DNA from: Sphingobium sufflavum
GTDB lineage: Bacteria > Pseudomonadota > Alphaproteobacteria > Sphingomonadales > Sphingomonadaceae
DNA length: 64,000 nt
Direction of reading: 5' to 3'
NCBI RefSeq assembly: GCF_021403115.1
Contig: NZ_JAJSSH010000002.1
Location: 1-64,000 of the forward strand
Part shown: positions 9,100-16,997 of the stretch, piece after piece
Layout of the letters: each line of letters opens with the position of its first letter
Numbering within the stretch: the first letter of the stretch is position 1
Notes under the pieces: generated by a model
The model's database searches: none
Told to the model about the DNA's origin: nothing
The model's input: only the letters and a program-made list of their open reading frames with translations
Made by a program: the position numbers and the translations under genes

Positions 9100-9300
9100 T
9101 TAGCCCCGGATCGCGGTTACGAAGGCTTCCACCTCTTCCCGGACGTATCGAGCGCAAGCCCCGATGTAGCGGGGTTCAAGATCGAAGGTGCAGGGTTCAC
9201 CGTGTCGGCGCTTATGCCGCTGTCCCCGCACCCACGCGGACGACATACAGAGGATACGCGCAACTTCTTTGTCAGAATAAAATTCAGGACTCGCATTCAT
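9100..9300 (-). CDS. AlpA/Xis-like DNA-binding protein (probable excisionase)
   Basis: The 66-residue protein opens with a winged-helix/MerR-type HTH (YSDKEVARILCMSSAWVRGQ) and ends with REEVEAFVTAIRG, the usual layout of AlpA-like and Xis-like factors of integrative elements. It should bend DNA at the attachment site and favour excision by the integrase at 9622, or activate the integrase gene. It is the first gene of a unit with the polymerase-like protein, and a perfect inverted repeat sits directly upstream of its start codon. Confidence 0.75.
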   Translation of the reverse strand: MNASPEFYSDKEVARILCMSSAWVRGQRHKRRHGEPCTFDLEPRYIGACARYVREEVEAFVTAIRG

Positions 9301-9311
9301 GGCGATCTCAC

Positions 9312-9339
9312 TTTTACCGTAATGCGATAGACGGTAAAA
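9312..9339. promoter_or_regulatory. Perfect 9-base inverted repeat upstream of the excisionase gene (candidate operator)
   Basis: TTTTACCGT at 9312-9320 and ACGGTAAAA at 9331-9339 are exact inverse copies separated by 10 bases, so the half-sites are about two helical turns apart. The site lies 11 bases upstream of the excisionase start at 9300. This is where an autoregulator or an island repressor would be expected to bind. Confidence 0.6.
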
Positions 9340-9621
9340 TCGCGCCAGAATGCCTCAGAGACTACTCCTCAGTCGCTACAACCCAAAAGGGCAACTCCAG
9401 TTACGGACCCCTATCGCAGGGCCATCGCCGGAATTAATGCAACTGGTTCTTCTTTCGTCCCTTAACCCCCGAAGGGGCGCTTTCTAGTGTCCTTCACTTT
9501 ACGAAGCACCATGCCCGTGGCCATATTATACCAACATCGGATCGCAAACGCAACGGTTCCAGCGAACAGCCGAATGACTAGACTTTGCTAGACCGGCGCT
9601 AGACCCTTAAACCGAGGAAAA
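9340..9621. other. Non-coding stretch between excisionase operator and integrase gene
   Basis: No convincing gene is seen. The stretch lies downstream of the integrase stop and upstream of the excisionase operator. It holds a short C/G hairpin (CCCCCGAAGGGG near 9465-9476) and the partly repeated words GCTAGACCGG and GCTAGACCC near 9588-9605, which may be integrase or excisionase contacts. Confidence 0.4.
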
Positions 9622-10821
9622 TCAGCCGAAAGCCGCCGCCGCTTCCTTGTCTCCGCGATCAACGGCATAGTGTTTTGCCAGCATTGCCGTGCCGGTATGC
9701 CCAAGGCGTCCCGCAACCGTGCGGACATCAAATCCCTTGCCAACTAGGATGGTGGCATGGCTTCGGCGAAGGTCGTGCAAGCGAACATCTTTCAGCCCTG
9801 TTTCTTTCCAGAGGGCGGTCAGCGCGCGTTTCAGAGTGGTCAGGGACAGGGGGAAAAGCCGCTTGTCGCCTTCCTCGCGTGGCAGGGCTTGGAGCGCCGT
9901 CAGAATGTTCCGCATTTCCGCCGTGCAGGTGACATAGCGGGATTTGCCATTCTTGGAGTTTAGCACTTCCACAACGATATGCTCGGCATCGACCTCCCGC
10001 ACATTGTCCCATTCCAGCCCTAGGATTTCAGAACGGCGCATCCCCGAGTTGTAGGCCCATGCAACGAAGTGACGAAGCCATCCGCGCTTCTCTTGCGGCA
10101 TCAACTCGCGCCGTTCCTCCTGCTCCTGTTCGATCCGGTCGCAGGTTTCCAGAATGACTAGCCATTCTTTTTCGGTAACGAACCGCTGCCGCTCCTCACC
10201 CGCCTTGACCCGCTTAGCGTGCTGTGAGGGATTGGCGTCGATAACGCCCTCTTTCACTGCCTCATTCATGATCGAATTGAAGGTGTTTAGCTGCCGTTTG
10301 ACCGTGGCAGGGGCGAGCGTGGCACTCTGCTTCCCGATCCAGCGGTTCACGTCCGCCACGGTGATCGCATTCAACGCAATCTTGCCGAACGTCGGATTGA
10401 GCGCCGTCTTCACATGGCCGTTGCTGATCCCATAGCCTTTGAGCGTTGGCTTTCGCCTTTCCAGCCATGCTGCCGCATAAGTGGCGAAGATTTCGGCTTG
10501 AGCCTGTTCCAATGGCTCATTGCGATCCGCGAGGCCCTGTAGGCGGTCCCGCTCGGCTTCTAGCTGTTGCCACGTCCACGACGCCCTGTTGCCTGCTTTG
10601 TGCTCTACTGAGCCGCCGGGGGGTACTGAGCGGCCATTATAGATGCCCCCGTGCGGCAGCCGGACCTTGATCCATACCGTGAAGGACTTCGCCCCCCGGA
10701 ACAGTCCTATCCCTTCGCAGTAGGCCGGACGCTTGGTCATCACGGGAGGAAGCGACGCCTCCAAATCTTCATACTTCGCATATCGACCTGGCCGACCGAT
10801 TGGGCGCTTCACTCCTGCCAT
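9622..10821 (-). CDS. int: Tyrosine-type site-specific integrase
   Basis: The 399-residue protein has an N-terminal arm-binding/SAM-like region and a C-terminal catalytic domain. Visible catalytic elements are Arg in YNSGMRRSEILGLEW, the box HDLRRSHATI (His and Arg), the GHTG histidine, and the nucleophile Tyr in LAKHYAVDRG. This is the phage-type integrase family that targets tRNA genes. It is transcribed away from the attachment site at 11054-11105, whose sequence it presumably recombines. Length and motifs appear complete, so it may be active. Confidence 0.95.
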   Translation of the reverse strand: MAGVKRPIGRPGRYAKYEDLEASLPPVMTKRPAYCEGIGLFRGAKSFTVWIKVRLPHGGIYNGRSVPPGGSVEHKAGNRASWTWQQLEAERDRLQGLADRNEPLEQAQAEIFATYAAAWLERRKPTLKGYGISNGHVKTALNPTFGKIALNAITVADVNRWIGKQSATLAPATVKRQLNTFNSIMNEAVKEGVIDANPSQHAKRVKAGEERQRFVTEKEWLVILETCDRIEQEQEERRELMPQEKRGWLRHFVAWAYNSGMRRSEILGLEWDNVREVDAEHIVVEVLNSKNGKSRYVTCTAEMRNILTALQALPREEGDKRLFPLSLTTLKRALTALWKETGLKDVRLHDLRRSHATILVGKGFDVRTVAGRLGHTGTAMLAKHYAVDRGDKEAAAAFG

Positions 10822-10868
10822 GTCCGATCCCCTTCCGGTTGCATCGGGAGTGGCATAGCATCATTTTC

Positions 10869-10941
10869 AGTGGGGAATCGAGTGGGGAATTTCAAACGGC
10901 ATCAAAATGGGGTGCCGATTTCACCCCACTAAATCCCCACT
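10869..10941. promoter_or_regulatory. Cluster of four AGTGGGG boxes between integrase and attachment site
   Basis: AGTGGGGAAT occurs twice in direct orientation (10869-10878, 10881-10890). CCCCACT occurs twice in the opposite orientation (10924-10930, 10935-10941). The cluster is immediately upstream of the integrase gene and ~115 bases from the half-tRNA. Spacing and location fit arm-type integrase sites, or binding sites controlling int. The repeats are seen; the role is inferred. Confidence 0.5.
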
Positions 10942-11053
10942 CGGAACGCTGGAAAATTCGGATAAACGCTAAAAACGGCAGAAACGCCTAGGTTTCAGGA
11001 ATGGCGGAAATCCGGGAACGGCATGAACGGCGATAACGCCAAAAACAGATGAT

Positions 11054-11105
11054 GCCGACCTTGCCAAGGTTGGGGTCGAGGGTTCGAATCCCTTCGCCCG
11101 CTCCA
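11054..11105 (+). other. Attachment site: 3' part of tRNA-Gly(GCC)
   Basis: The sequence contains the anticodon arm (loop TTGCCAA 11061-11067, anticodon GCC 11063-11065), a five-pair T arm with loop TTCGAAT (11083-11089), the acceptor 3' strand CGCCCGC (11095-11101), discriminator T and encoded CCA (11103-11105). No D arm or matching 5' acceptor strand (GCGGGCG) lies upstream; the sequence diverges before the anticodon stem. It is therefore a duplicated tRNA 3' end (att core), not a working tRNA gene. The intact copy should be at the other end of the island. Confidence 0.85.
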
Positions 11106-11183
11106 GTCGCCGCCTGTCCGGTCCTTTGATCCACCGGCGGGCAAGAGCGCACGAAGCACCTCCTCAGCCAGACTATTTCTTCG

Positions 11184-11828
11184 TCAGCCCGATTTCCGCA
11201 GGGCCAGCCATGTCCAGCGGACGCCGTTCGACCGGTTGCCCGCCTGAACAGAATCGGCCTCCACCCTCCGCACCTGTTCGAACCCGTGACGTTTCGCCAG
11301 CGCGACCGTGCCGTCCACCGACACGGGGAACACCGGCCGTCCTTCGGCGCCGGGGCCATGGCGCAGCGACAGGATCAGCAGGCTGTCCGGGGCGGCAATC
11401 GCGCCAAGGCTGGGCATCGCCTCGGCCCGCGCCGGATCGTCGAGATGCTGCCACACCGCGCATAGTGTCAGGAGGTCGAACGGCCCATGGGCGCGCGTGC
11501 GGTTCAGGGCGGGCAGGCGGTCGTCCAGCCACCGGATCGCCGGATACGCCGGGTCGCAATGCCGCGCCCTGCCAGCGTGGCGCAGGGCATCGACCGGTTC
11601 GACGGCCAGCCCATCATGACCCTGCCGCGCGAACCAGGCGGCGCCGCGCCCCGTGCCCGCGCCGATGTCCACCACCCGCACCGGCGCGCTGGGCCGCAGG
11701 TCGAGGACCGGGGCCTAGAGCGTGCGTGAATCCACCGCCTCGAACCGCGCGATCAGGTCGGGCGCGGCGGCGGCATAGCCGGCCAGACTATCTCCCACCC
11801 GCGCCTCCATCCGGACCGCGGCCTGCAC
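11184..11828 (-). pseudogene. SAM-dependent methyltransferase gene with an in-frame TAG
   Basis: The downstream part encodes a class I methyltransferase beginning with motif I, VVDIGAGTGRGAAWF, followed by PFDLLTLCAVWQHL. Upstream in the same frame there are ~37 codons of typical N-terminal sequence (GDSLAGYAAAAPDLIARFEA) starting at GTG 11828 or ATG 11810. A TAG at 11715-11717 separates the two parts, between DSRTL and APVLDLRP. The gene follows ftsK by two bases on the same strand, so it was probably co-transcribed. A shorter product from GTG 11681 would lack the helix before motif I. Likely a nonsense mutant; a sequencing error or readthrough is possible. Confidence 0.65.
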
Positions 11829-11830
11829 CG

Positions 11831-14185
11831 TCAGAGCGGATGCCCGCTCTCGTCGCGCAGCACGTCGCGGCGGCCGACATGGTTGGGCGGGCCGACCAGG
11901 CCTTCCTCCTCCATCTTCTCGATCAGGCGGGCGGCGCTGTTATAGCCGACGCGCAATTGCCGTTGCAGCCAGCTTGTCGACGCCTTCTGGTTCTCGAACA
12001 CCAGCTGGCAGGCCTTGCGATAGAGTTTCGCGTCGGCGCTGTCGTCGCCCAGATCCGCACCGTCGAGCGCAAAGCCGCCGTCTTCCGGTTCCTCGGTCAC
12101 GGCGCTGATATAGTCGGGGGTGCCCTTGCTGCGCCAATGGTCGGCGACGGCGCGCACTTCGTCATCCGACACGAACGGGCCATGCACGCGGGTCAGGCCC
12201 TTGCCGCCCGCCATGTACAGCATGTCGCCCTTGCCCAGCAGCTGCTCGGCGCCCTGTTCGCCCAGGATGGTGCGGCTGTCGATCTTGGAGGTGACGAAGA
12301 AGCTGATCCGCGTCGGCAGGTTCGCCTTGATGACGCCGGTGATGACGTCGACGGACGGACGCTGCGTGGCGAGGATGAGGTGGATGCCCGCCGCGCGCGC
12401 CTTTTGCGCGATGCGCTGGATCAGGAATTCCACTTCCTTGCCCGCCGTCATCATCAGGTCGGCCAGCTCGTCCACCACCACCACGATCTGCGGCAGCGGC
12501 TGGTAATCGAGCTGTTCCTCCTCATAAATGGGCTGGCCAGTCTCAGGATCATATCCGGTCTGCACCCGGCGGCCCAGCGGCTTGCCCTTCGCCTTGGCGG
12601 CGCGCACCTTCTCATTATAGTTTTCGAGGTTGCGCACGCCGATGGACGCCATCATGCGATAGCGATCCTCCATCTGCTCCACCGCCCATTTCAGCGCGCG
12701 GATCGCCTTGTCGGGCGCGGTCACGACCGGGGCGAGCAGATGCGGAATATCGTCATAGATGCTGAGTTCCAGCATCTTGGGGTCGATCATGATCAGGCGC
12801 AGCTCGTCCGGCGTCATGCGATACAGCAGCGACAGGATCATGCAGTTCAGCCCGACCGACTTGCCCGAACCCGTCGTACCCGCGATCAGCAGGTGGGGCA
12901 TGGGGGCGAGGTCCGCGACGATCGGCTCGCCACTGATGTTCTTGCCCAGAATGATGGGCAGCTTCGCTCCCTGATCCGCGAACGCCTGGCTGGTAATGAG
13001 CTGGCGCAGCACCACCGATTCCCGGTTCACATTGGGCAGTTCGATGCCGATGACGGTGCGGCCCGGAATGGTCGCGACACGCGCCGACAGGGCGGACATG
13101 TTGCGCGCGATGTCGTCGGCCAGCGCGATGACACGGCTGGCCTTGATGCCCGGCGCCGGCTCCAGTTCGTACATGGTGACGACGGGGCCGGGGCGGACCT
13201 CCGTAATATGGCCCTTCACATGGAAATCGTCGAGCACGGACTCCAGCAGCCGCGCATTGCGCTCCAGCGCGGGCTTGTCGATCTTCACCTCCTGCGACTG
13301 CGGCGGTGCGCTCAGCAGTTCAGGGGAGGGCAGCGAGCCGTTGCCGAACAGGTCGTCCTGGCTGGATACGGGGGCAAAGGCCTTGGACGCGGGGGTGCCG
13401 GTCTGGATGGTGATCGGCGGCTTGGGGCTGGTGTCCACCGGCTTGCGCGGTTCGGCCACGCGGTCCCGGTCGCGCTCCGCCCGCTCCGGCTGGTCGAAGG
13501 GCACGTCGCCGCGCTCCGCCCGTTCGGCCTTCGCGCTGCCCCGGAACAATTGCTTCACCGGGGCGAAGGAGACGCTGGGCACGGTGGGGCGGGCAAAGCG
13601 GAACAGCGGCTTTTCCAGCGCGAGGCTGCGGATCCAGATCAGCACGCCCGCGCCCAGCAGCACCAGCATGGCGATGCCCAGCACCCAGCGGCGCACGCTC
13701 TCGTCCATCACCGCCGCCAGGCTGAGGATACCGCGCGCCGCGACCAGGCCGAGCAGGCCGCCCCATCCGGCGGGCAGGCCGACCAGCGGTTCCGGCTGGA
13801 ACAGCGACAGCGACAGGCCGATCAGGAAGATACCGAGCAGGCATTTGCCAATCTGCCCCTGCCATCCCTTCATATCCTGGTCGAACCACATGCGCCGGGC
13901 GCTGATGAGCATCAGCGGCAGGGCGAGGCCCACGGGCACGCCCATCAGCCACAGCAATATGTCGGACGCCCATGCGCCGGGCGTGCCCAGCACATTGGCG
14001 ACGACCGACCCGGCCTCGGTGTTCATCGACCGGTCGGCGGGGCTGTAGGTCAGCAGCGCCAGCGCCAGCATCAGCGCGATGGCGCACAGCGCCACCGCCG
14101 TGCCCAGCGCCGCCATGCGTATCAGGCTGCGCTTCAGCATGACGCGCCATTCCGGTGTCCGATTGGCCGAAGCCCGGCTTGCCAT
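11831..14185 (-). CDS. ftsK: DNA translocase FtsK
   Basis: FtsK pumps chromosome ends through the septum and activates dif recombination. The N-terminus has four membrane segments, then a Pro/charged linker, then the RecA-like motor with Walker A AGTTGSGKSVGLN and Walker B IVVVVDELADLMM, and a C-terminal gamma winged helix (ASTSWLQRQLRVGYNSAARLIEKMEEEGLVG) that reads KOPS sites. ATG 14185 (MASRASANR) is preferred over a longer frame to 14266 because the extra residues are not FtsK-like; this gives 784 residues. The decayed methyltransferase gene follows directly. Confidence 0.95.
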   Translation of the reverse strand: MASRASANRTPEWRVMLKRSLIRMAALGTAVALCAIALMLALALLTYSPADRSMNTEAGSVVANVLGTPGAWASDILLWLMGVPVGLALPLMLISARRMWFDQDMKGWQGQIGKCLLGIFLIGLSLSLFQPEPLVGLPAGWGGLLGLVAARGILSLAAVMDESVRRWVLGIAMLVLLGAGVLIWIRSLALEKPLFRFARPTVPSVSFAPVKQLFRGSAKAERAERGDVPFDQPERAERDRDRVAEPRKPVDTSPKPPITIQTGTPASKAFAPVSSQDDLFGNGSLPSPELLSAPPQSQEVKIDKPALERNARLLESVLDDFHVKGHITEVRPGPVVTMYELEPAPGIKASRVIALADDIARNMSALSARVATIPGRTVIGIELPNVNRESVVLRQLITSQAFADQGAKLPIILGKNISGEPIVADLAPMPHLLIAGTTGSGKSVGLNCMILSLLYRMTPDELRLIMIDPKMLELSIYDDIPHLLAPVVTAPDKAIRALKWAVEQMEDRYRMMASIGVRNLENYNEKVRAAKAKGKPLGRRVQTGYDPETGQPIYEEEQLDYQPLPQIVVVVDELADLMMTAGKEVEFLIQRIAQKARAAGIHLILATQRPSVDVITGVIKANLPTRISFFVTSKIDSRTILGEQGAEQLLGKGDMLYMAGGKGLTRVHGPFVSDDEVRAVADHWRSKGTPDYISAVTEEPEDGGFALDGADLGDDSADAKLYRKACQLVFENQKASTSWLQRQLRVGYNSAARLIEKMEEEGLVGPPNHVGRRDVLRDESGHPL

Positions 14186-14287
14186 TGTCCCCGATGTCCC
14201 CGAAATCCTTGGGCTATCGCGCGAATGGAGGGCGCGATGGACCCGAAATGTTCCCTTCTGGCACAATCGGCTTTTAGGGCGAATCCG

Positions 14288-15229
14288 TCAAGAGTCCCCG
14301 TGTTGGTTGATAGCCTGACCGCCGATCTCTTCATGCGGCGCCGCCGGGGTGCCACCCCGCGCCGTCCACAGGCAGGCGCCCATGATGAGCGCCGCGCCCG
14401 CCAGCGTCGCGGGCGTCACCGTCTCGCCGAACACCAGCCAGCCGAACAGCGCGGCCCATAGGAAGGCGCTATACTCCACCGGCAGCAGATATTGAGCTTC
14501 CGCCCGCGCATAGGCCCAGGCGACCAGCATGATGGAGACATTGGCGGAGCAGGTCGCGGCCAGCAGCGCGGGGAGATGCGCGGACGGCGGAAAGGCCGCG
14601 AACCACGGCGCGCCGGTCAGGAACAGCCCGCCCGCGACGATGTTGAAGAACAGCGCGATCTCCAGCGGCCCGGCGCGCTGCGCCAGCGGGCGGCTCAGCA
14701 CCGTGCCGATCGCATAGAGCAGCGCGGCCAGCAGGATGGCGGCGGGCGCGCGCCAGTCCGTAATGACCGCGCCGCCGCCCGGCTGCCCCGCCAATATCAC
14801 CAGCACGCCCGCAAAGGCGACGACCGACGCGCTCACCGCGCGGCTCCCGACCCGCTCCTTCAGGAACAGCGCCGCCAGGCCCAGCCCGATCAGCGGGGCG
14901 ACGAAGGACAGGGCGATGCCCAGCGCCATCGGCACCCGCGCCAATGCCCAGAAGAACAGGACCAGCGAACAGCCCATCACCAGGCCCCGGCAGGCATGCA
15001 GGACCAGCACGGTTCGCGACGGCCAGCGCCCGCCCAGCAGCAGGAAGGCGGGCGTCAGCACGATCAGCGAGAACATCGTGCGCCACAGCATGGCGTTATA
15101 CGCGCCCATCACCATGGAGAGATGCTTCATCACCGTGTCCATGATCGAGAAGATCGCGATGCCGAGACAGGCCGCGCCAAAGGGCAGCAGCGACGGCGGG
15201 AGAAGGCGGGCGGCAGGGCTGGCGGTCAT
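14288..15229 (-). CDS. EamA/DMT-family transporter
   Basis: The ~313-residue protein has ten predicted membrane helices in two five-helix repeats, the pattern of drug/metabolite transporters (EamA), for example MGAYNAMLWRTMFSLIVLTP and the second-half repeat ending GETVTPATLAGAALIMGACL. It should sit in the inner membrane and export or import a small metabolite; the substrate cannot be read from sequence. ATG 15229 (MTASPAARLL) is preferred to a start ten codons upstream. It lies between ftsK and lysA on the same strand. Confidence 0.85.
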   Translation of the reverse strand: MTASPAARLLPPSLLPFGAACLGIAIFSIMDTVMKHLSMVMGAYNAMLWRTMFSLIVLTPAFLLLGGRWPSRTVLVLHACRGLVMGCSLVLFFWALARVPMALGIALSFVAPLIGLGLAALFLKERVGSRAVSASVVAFAGVLVILAGQPGGGAVITDWRAPAAILLAALLYAIGTVLSRPLAQRAGPLEIALFFNIVAGGLFLTGAPWFAAFPPSAHLPALLAATCSANVSIMLVAWAYARAEAQYLLPVEYSAFLWAALFGWLVFGETVTPATLAGAALIMGACLWTARGGTPAAPHEEIGGQAINQHGDS

Positions 15230-15333
15230 GGCGGGCCTATCGGCGCTCGGCGTGGCCAAGTCCAGCGGCGGGTTGGGGCTGAGGCGGGGGACTGTGCCGC
15301 GCGACCCGATGCTGTGCGAAGGGCGCGCTCTTG

Positions 15334-15366
15334 CCCGTCATCCCGGATTGGGTCCGGGATGACGGG
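15334..15366. repeat. Perfect 14-bp palindrome (REP-like element or terminator)
   Basis: CCCGTCATCCCGGA (15334-15347) and its exact inverse (15353-15366) flank a 5-base loop. It lies between the lysA stop and the EamA gene. Extragenic palindromes with this GTCATCCCGGA core are common in sphingomonads and can also stop transcription, though there is no run of T after the stem here. Confidence 0.65.
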
Positions 15367-15428
15367 TTGTCTATCCTTTTGAAGGATGGGGTCTTGGAAG
15401 GATGGGAAGCGGAAGTTGCCAGCCCCGT

Positions 15429-16715
15429 TCAGTCCGCCAGAAAGTCCGGCACATGCTCCGCCGCGATGATCGTCTCCGGCTTGATCCGTTCGGCGACCAC
15501 CGCGAACCTGTCGCCATCCACCATCACTTCCGGCACCAGCGCCCGGCTGTTGTACGTGCTGGCCATCGTCGCGCCATAGGCGCCCGCGGTGCGGAACACG
15601 GCCAGGTCGCCCGCCTTCACCGCGTCGATGTCGCGGCCCATGGCGAAGGTGTCGCCGCTCTCGCACACTGGCCCTGCGATATTGGCGATCATCCGCTCGC
15701 CGGTCGGCGCTACCGCCTCGAAATCATGCCAGGCGTCGTACATGGCGGGGCGGGCGAGGTCGTTCATCGCCGCGTCCACGATGATATAGGGGTTCACCGC
15801 GCCCGGTTTGACCCAGATCACCTCGGTCAGCAGCACGCCGGCATTGCCCACGATCACCCGGCCCGGCTCGAACATGAGCGTCACGGGAGGGTGACCGTCG
15901 GCACCATCCCGCCAACCCTTCGTCGCGCGCTCGACCATCTGGCCATAGGTCGCGGGGCTGGGCGGCACCTTGTCGCGCTCGTACGGCACGCCGAGGCCGC
16001 CGCCGAGGTCCACTCGGTCGATGACATGTCCGGCGGCGCGCAGTTCCGCGACTTTGTCCCCGACATGGCCATAAGCGGCCTCCATCGGGCCGAGGTCGAA
16101 CAACTGGCTGCCGATGTGGCAGGCCAGACCGCGCAGCGACAATCCCGCTGTGCCGGACAATCGGTCGAAGATGCCGTTCGCCTCGCCGATGGCGACGCCG
16201 AACTTATTCTCCTTCTTGCCGGTCGAGATCTTGGCGTGGGTGCCCGCGTCCACGTCCGGGTTGACGCGCAGCGTGGCGGTGGCGGTCTTGCCCATCGACG
16301 CCGCGATCTGGCCCAGGACCGCGCCTTCCTCCTCCAGCTCCAGGTTGAACTGGCCCACGCCGACGCCCAGCGCATATTCCATCTCGGCGCGCGTCTTGCC
16401 GACGCCGGAGAAGACGATGTCCTCCGGCTTCATGCCCGCCGCAATGGCGCGCGCGACTTCGCCGCCGGACACCACGTCCGCGCCAAAGCCCTGCTTCGCC
16501 AGCACCTTCAGCACCGCGATATTGGGATTGGCCTTGATCGCGAACGCCACATGCACGCGCGGCAGGCCGGACAGGGCCTCGCGGAACACCTGCGCGTGTC
16601 GCTCCAGCGTGGCGCGGGAATAGACATAGACCGGCGTGCCGACCGCCTCCGCAATGCGGGTCAGCGGCACATCCTCCACATGGAGGACGCCATTCTTATA
16701 CTGAAAATGATCCAT
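15429..16715 (-). CDS. lysA: Diaminopimelate decarboxylase
   Basis: LysA removes CO2 from meso-diaminopimelate to give L-lysine, the last step of the pathway. The 428-residue protein is a fold-III PLP enzyme: PLP lysine in VAFAIKANPN, GGEVARAIAAG, HIGSQL, the glycine-rich DLGGGLGVPY, and the substrate cysteine region GPVCESGDTF. It is the third gene of the minus-strand set argH – LptM-like lipoprotein – lysA, an arrangement typical of proteobacteria. Confidence 0.95.
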   Translation of the reverse strand: MDHFQYKNGVLHVEDVPLTRIAEAVGTPVYVYSRATLERHAQVFREALSGLPRVHVAFAIKANPNIAVLKVLAKQGFGADVVSGGEVARAIAAGMKPEDIVFSGVGKTRAEMEYALGVGVGQFNLELEEEGAVLGQIAASMGKTATATLRVNPDVDAGTHAKISTGKKENKFGVAIGEANGIFDRLSGTAGLSLRGLACHIGSQLFDLGPMEAAYGHVGDKVAELRAAGHVIDRVDLGGGLGVPYERDKVPPSPATYGQMVERATKGWRDGADGHPPVTLMFEPGRVIVGNAGVLLTEVIWVKPGAVNPYIIVDAAMNDLARPAMYDAWHDFEAVAPTGERMIANIAGPVCESGDTFAMGRDIDAVKAGDLAVFRTAGAYGATMASTYNSRALVPEVMVDGDRFAVVAERIKPETIIAAEHVPDFLAD

Positions 16716-16733
16716 CTTTAGTCCTGACGGCGC

Positions 16734-16997
16734 TTATTTCTGGCGGCCATTGTCCGGGCCGGGGGGAAGGTCGAACGGGTCTTCGGCCCGTTTTTCGGAC
16801 CGGGTGAGGACATCCACGTTGCGGCTGGGTCGGCTCTGCGTGTTGGGCGCGATCAACTGGTCGGCGGTGGCCGGTTCGCTGGCGCCCGCCGCCACGGGCA
16901 GGGGCCGCATACCGGTCGTCCGTTTCAGCGGGGCCATGCGCCCGCACCCGCCGAGTCCGACGGCGACGATCATCAGCGTTGCGGCGGCCCGGTTCAT
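16734..16997 (-). CDS. Small LptM/YifL-like lipoprotein
   Basis: The 87-residue protein begins with a signal peptide and lipobox (VAVGLGGC, Cys18 lipidated) and is followed by a Pro/Arg-rich tail without structure. Short lipoproteins encoded directly upstream of lysA belong to the LptM/YifL group, which assists assembly of the LPS translocon. Its ATG at 16997 overlaps the argH stop by four bases (ATGA), so it is translationally coupled to argH, and it ends 18 bases before lysA. The family assignment rests mainly on position and lipobox. Confidence 0.8.
   Translation of the reverse strand: MNRAAATLMIVAVGLGGCGRMAPLKRTTGMRPLPVAAGASEPATADQLIAPNTQSRPSRNVDVLTRSEKRAEDPFDLPPGPDNGRQK

Larger units (their letters stand above)
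1..11105. mobile_element. Right-hand part of an integrated genomic island (left end outside the window)
   Basis: The segment ends at a 3' half-tRNA-Gly at 11054-11105 that has no 5' half next to it, which is the usual scar of site-specific integration into a tRNA gene. A tyrosine integrase lies 230 bases inside that boundary and an AlpA-like excisionase just beyond. Cargo genes look like defence and unknown functions and are visibly less GC-rich than the housekeeping genes that start at 11184. The intact tRNA-Gly should lie to the left of position 1, so only part of the element is seen. No conjugation or phage structural genes are visible, so whether it is an ICE, satellite or prophage remnant cannot be decided. 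Confidence 0.8.

Noticed and set aside
11126..14461. Very long plus-strand open frame opposite ftsK
   Set aside because: It is the antisense shadow of ftsK, which has clear motifs. High-GC genes often leave such open frames; the translated sequence is Arg/His/Gln/Ala-rich with no domain.
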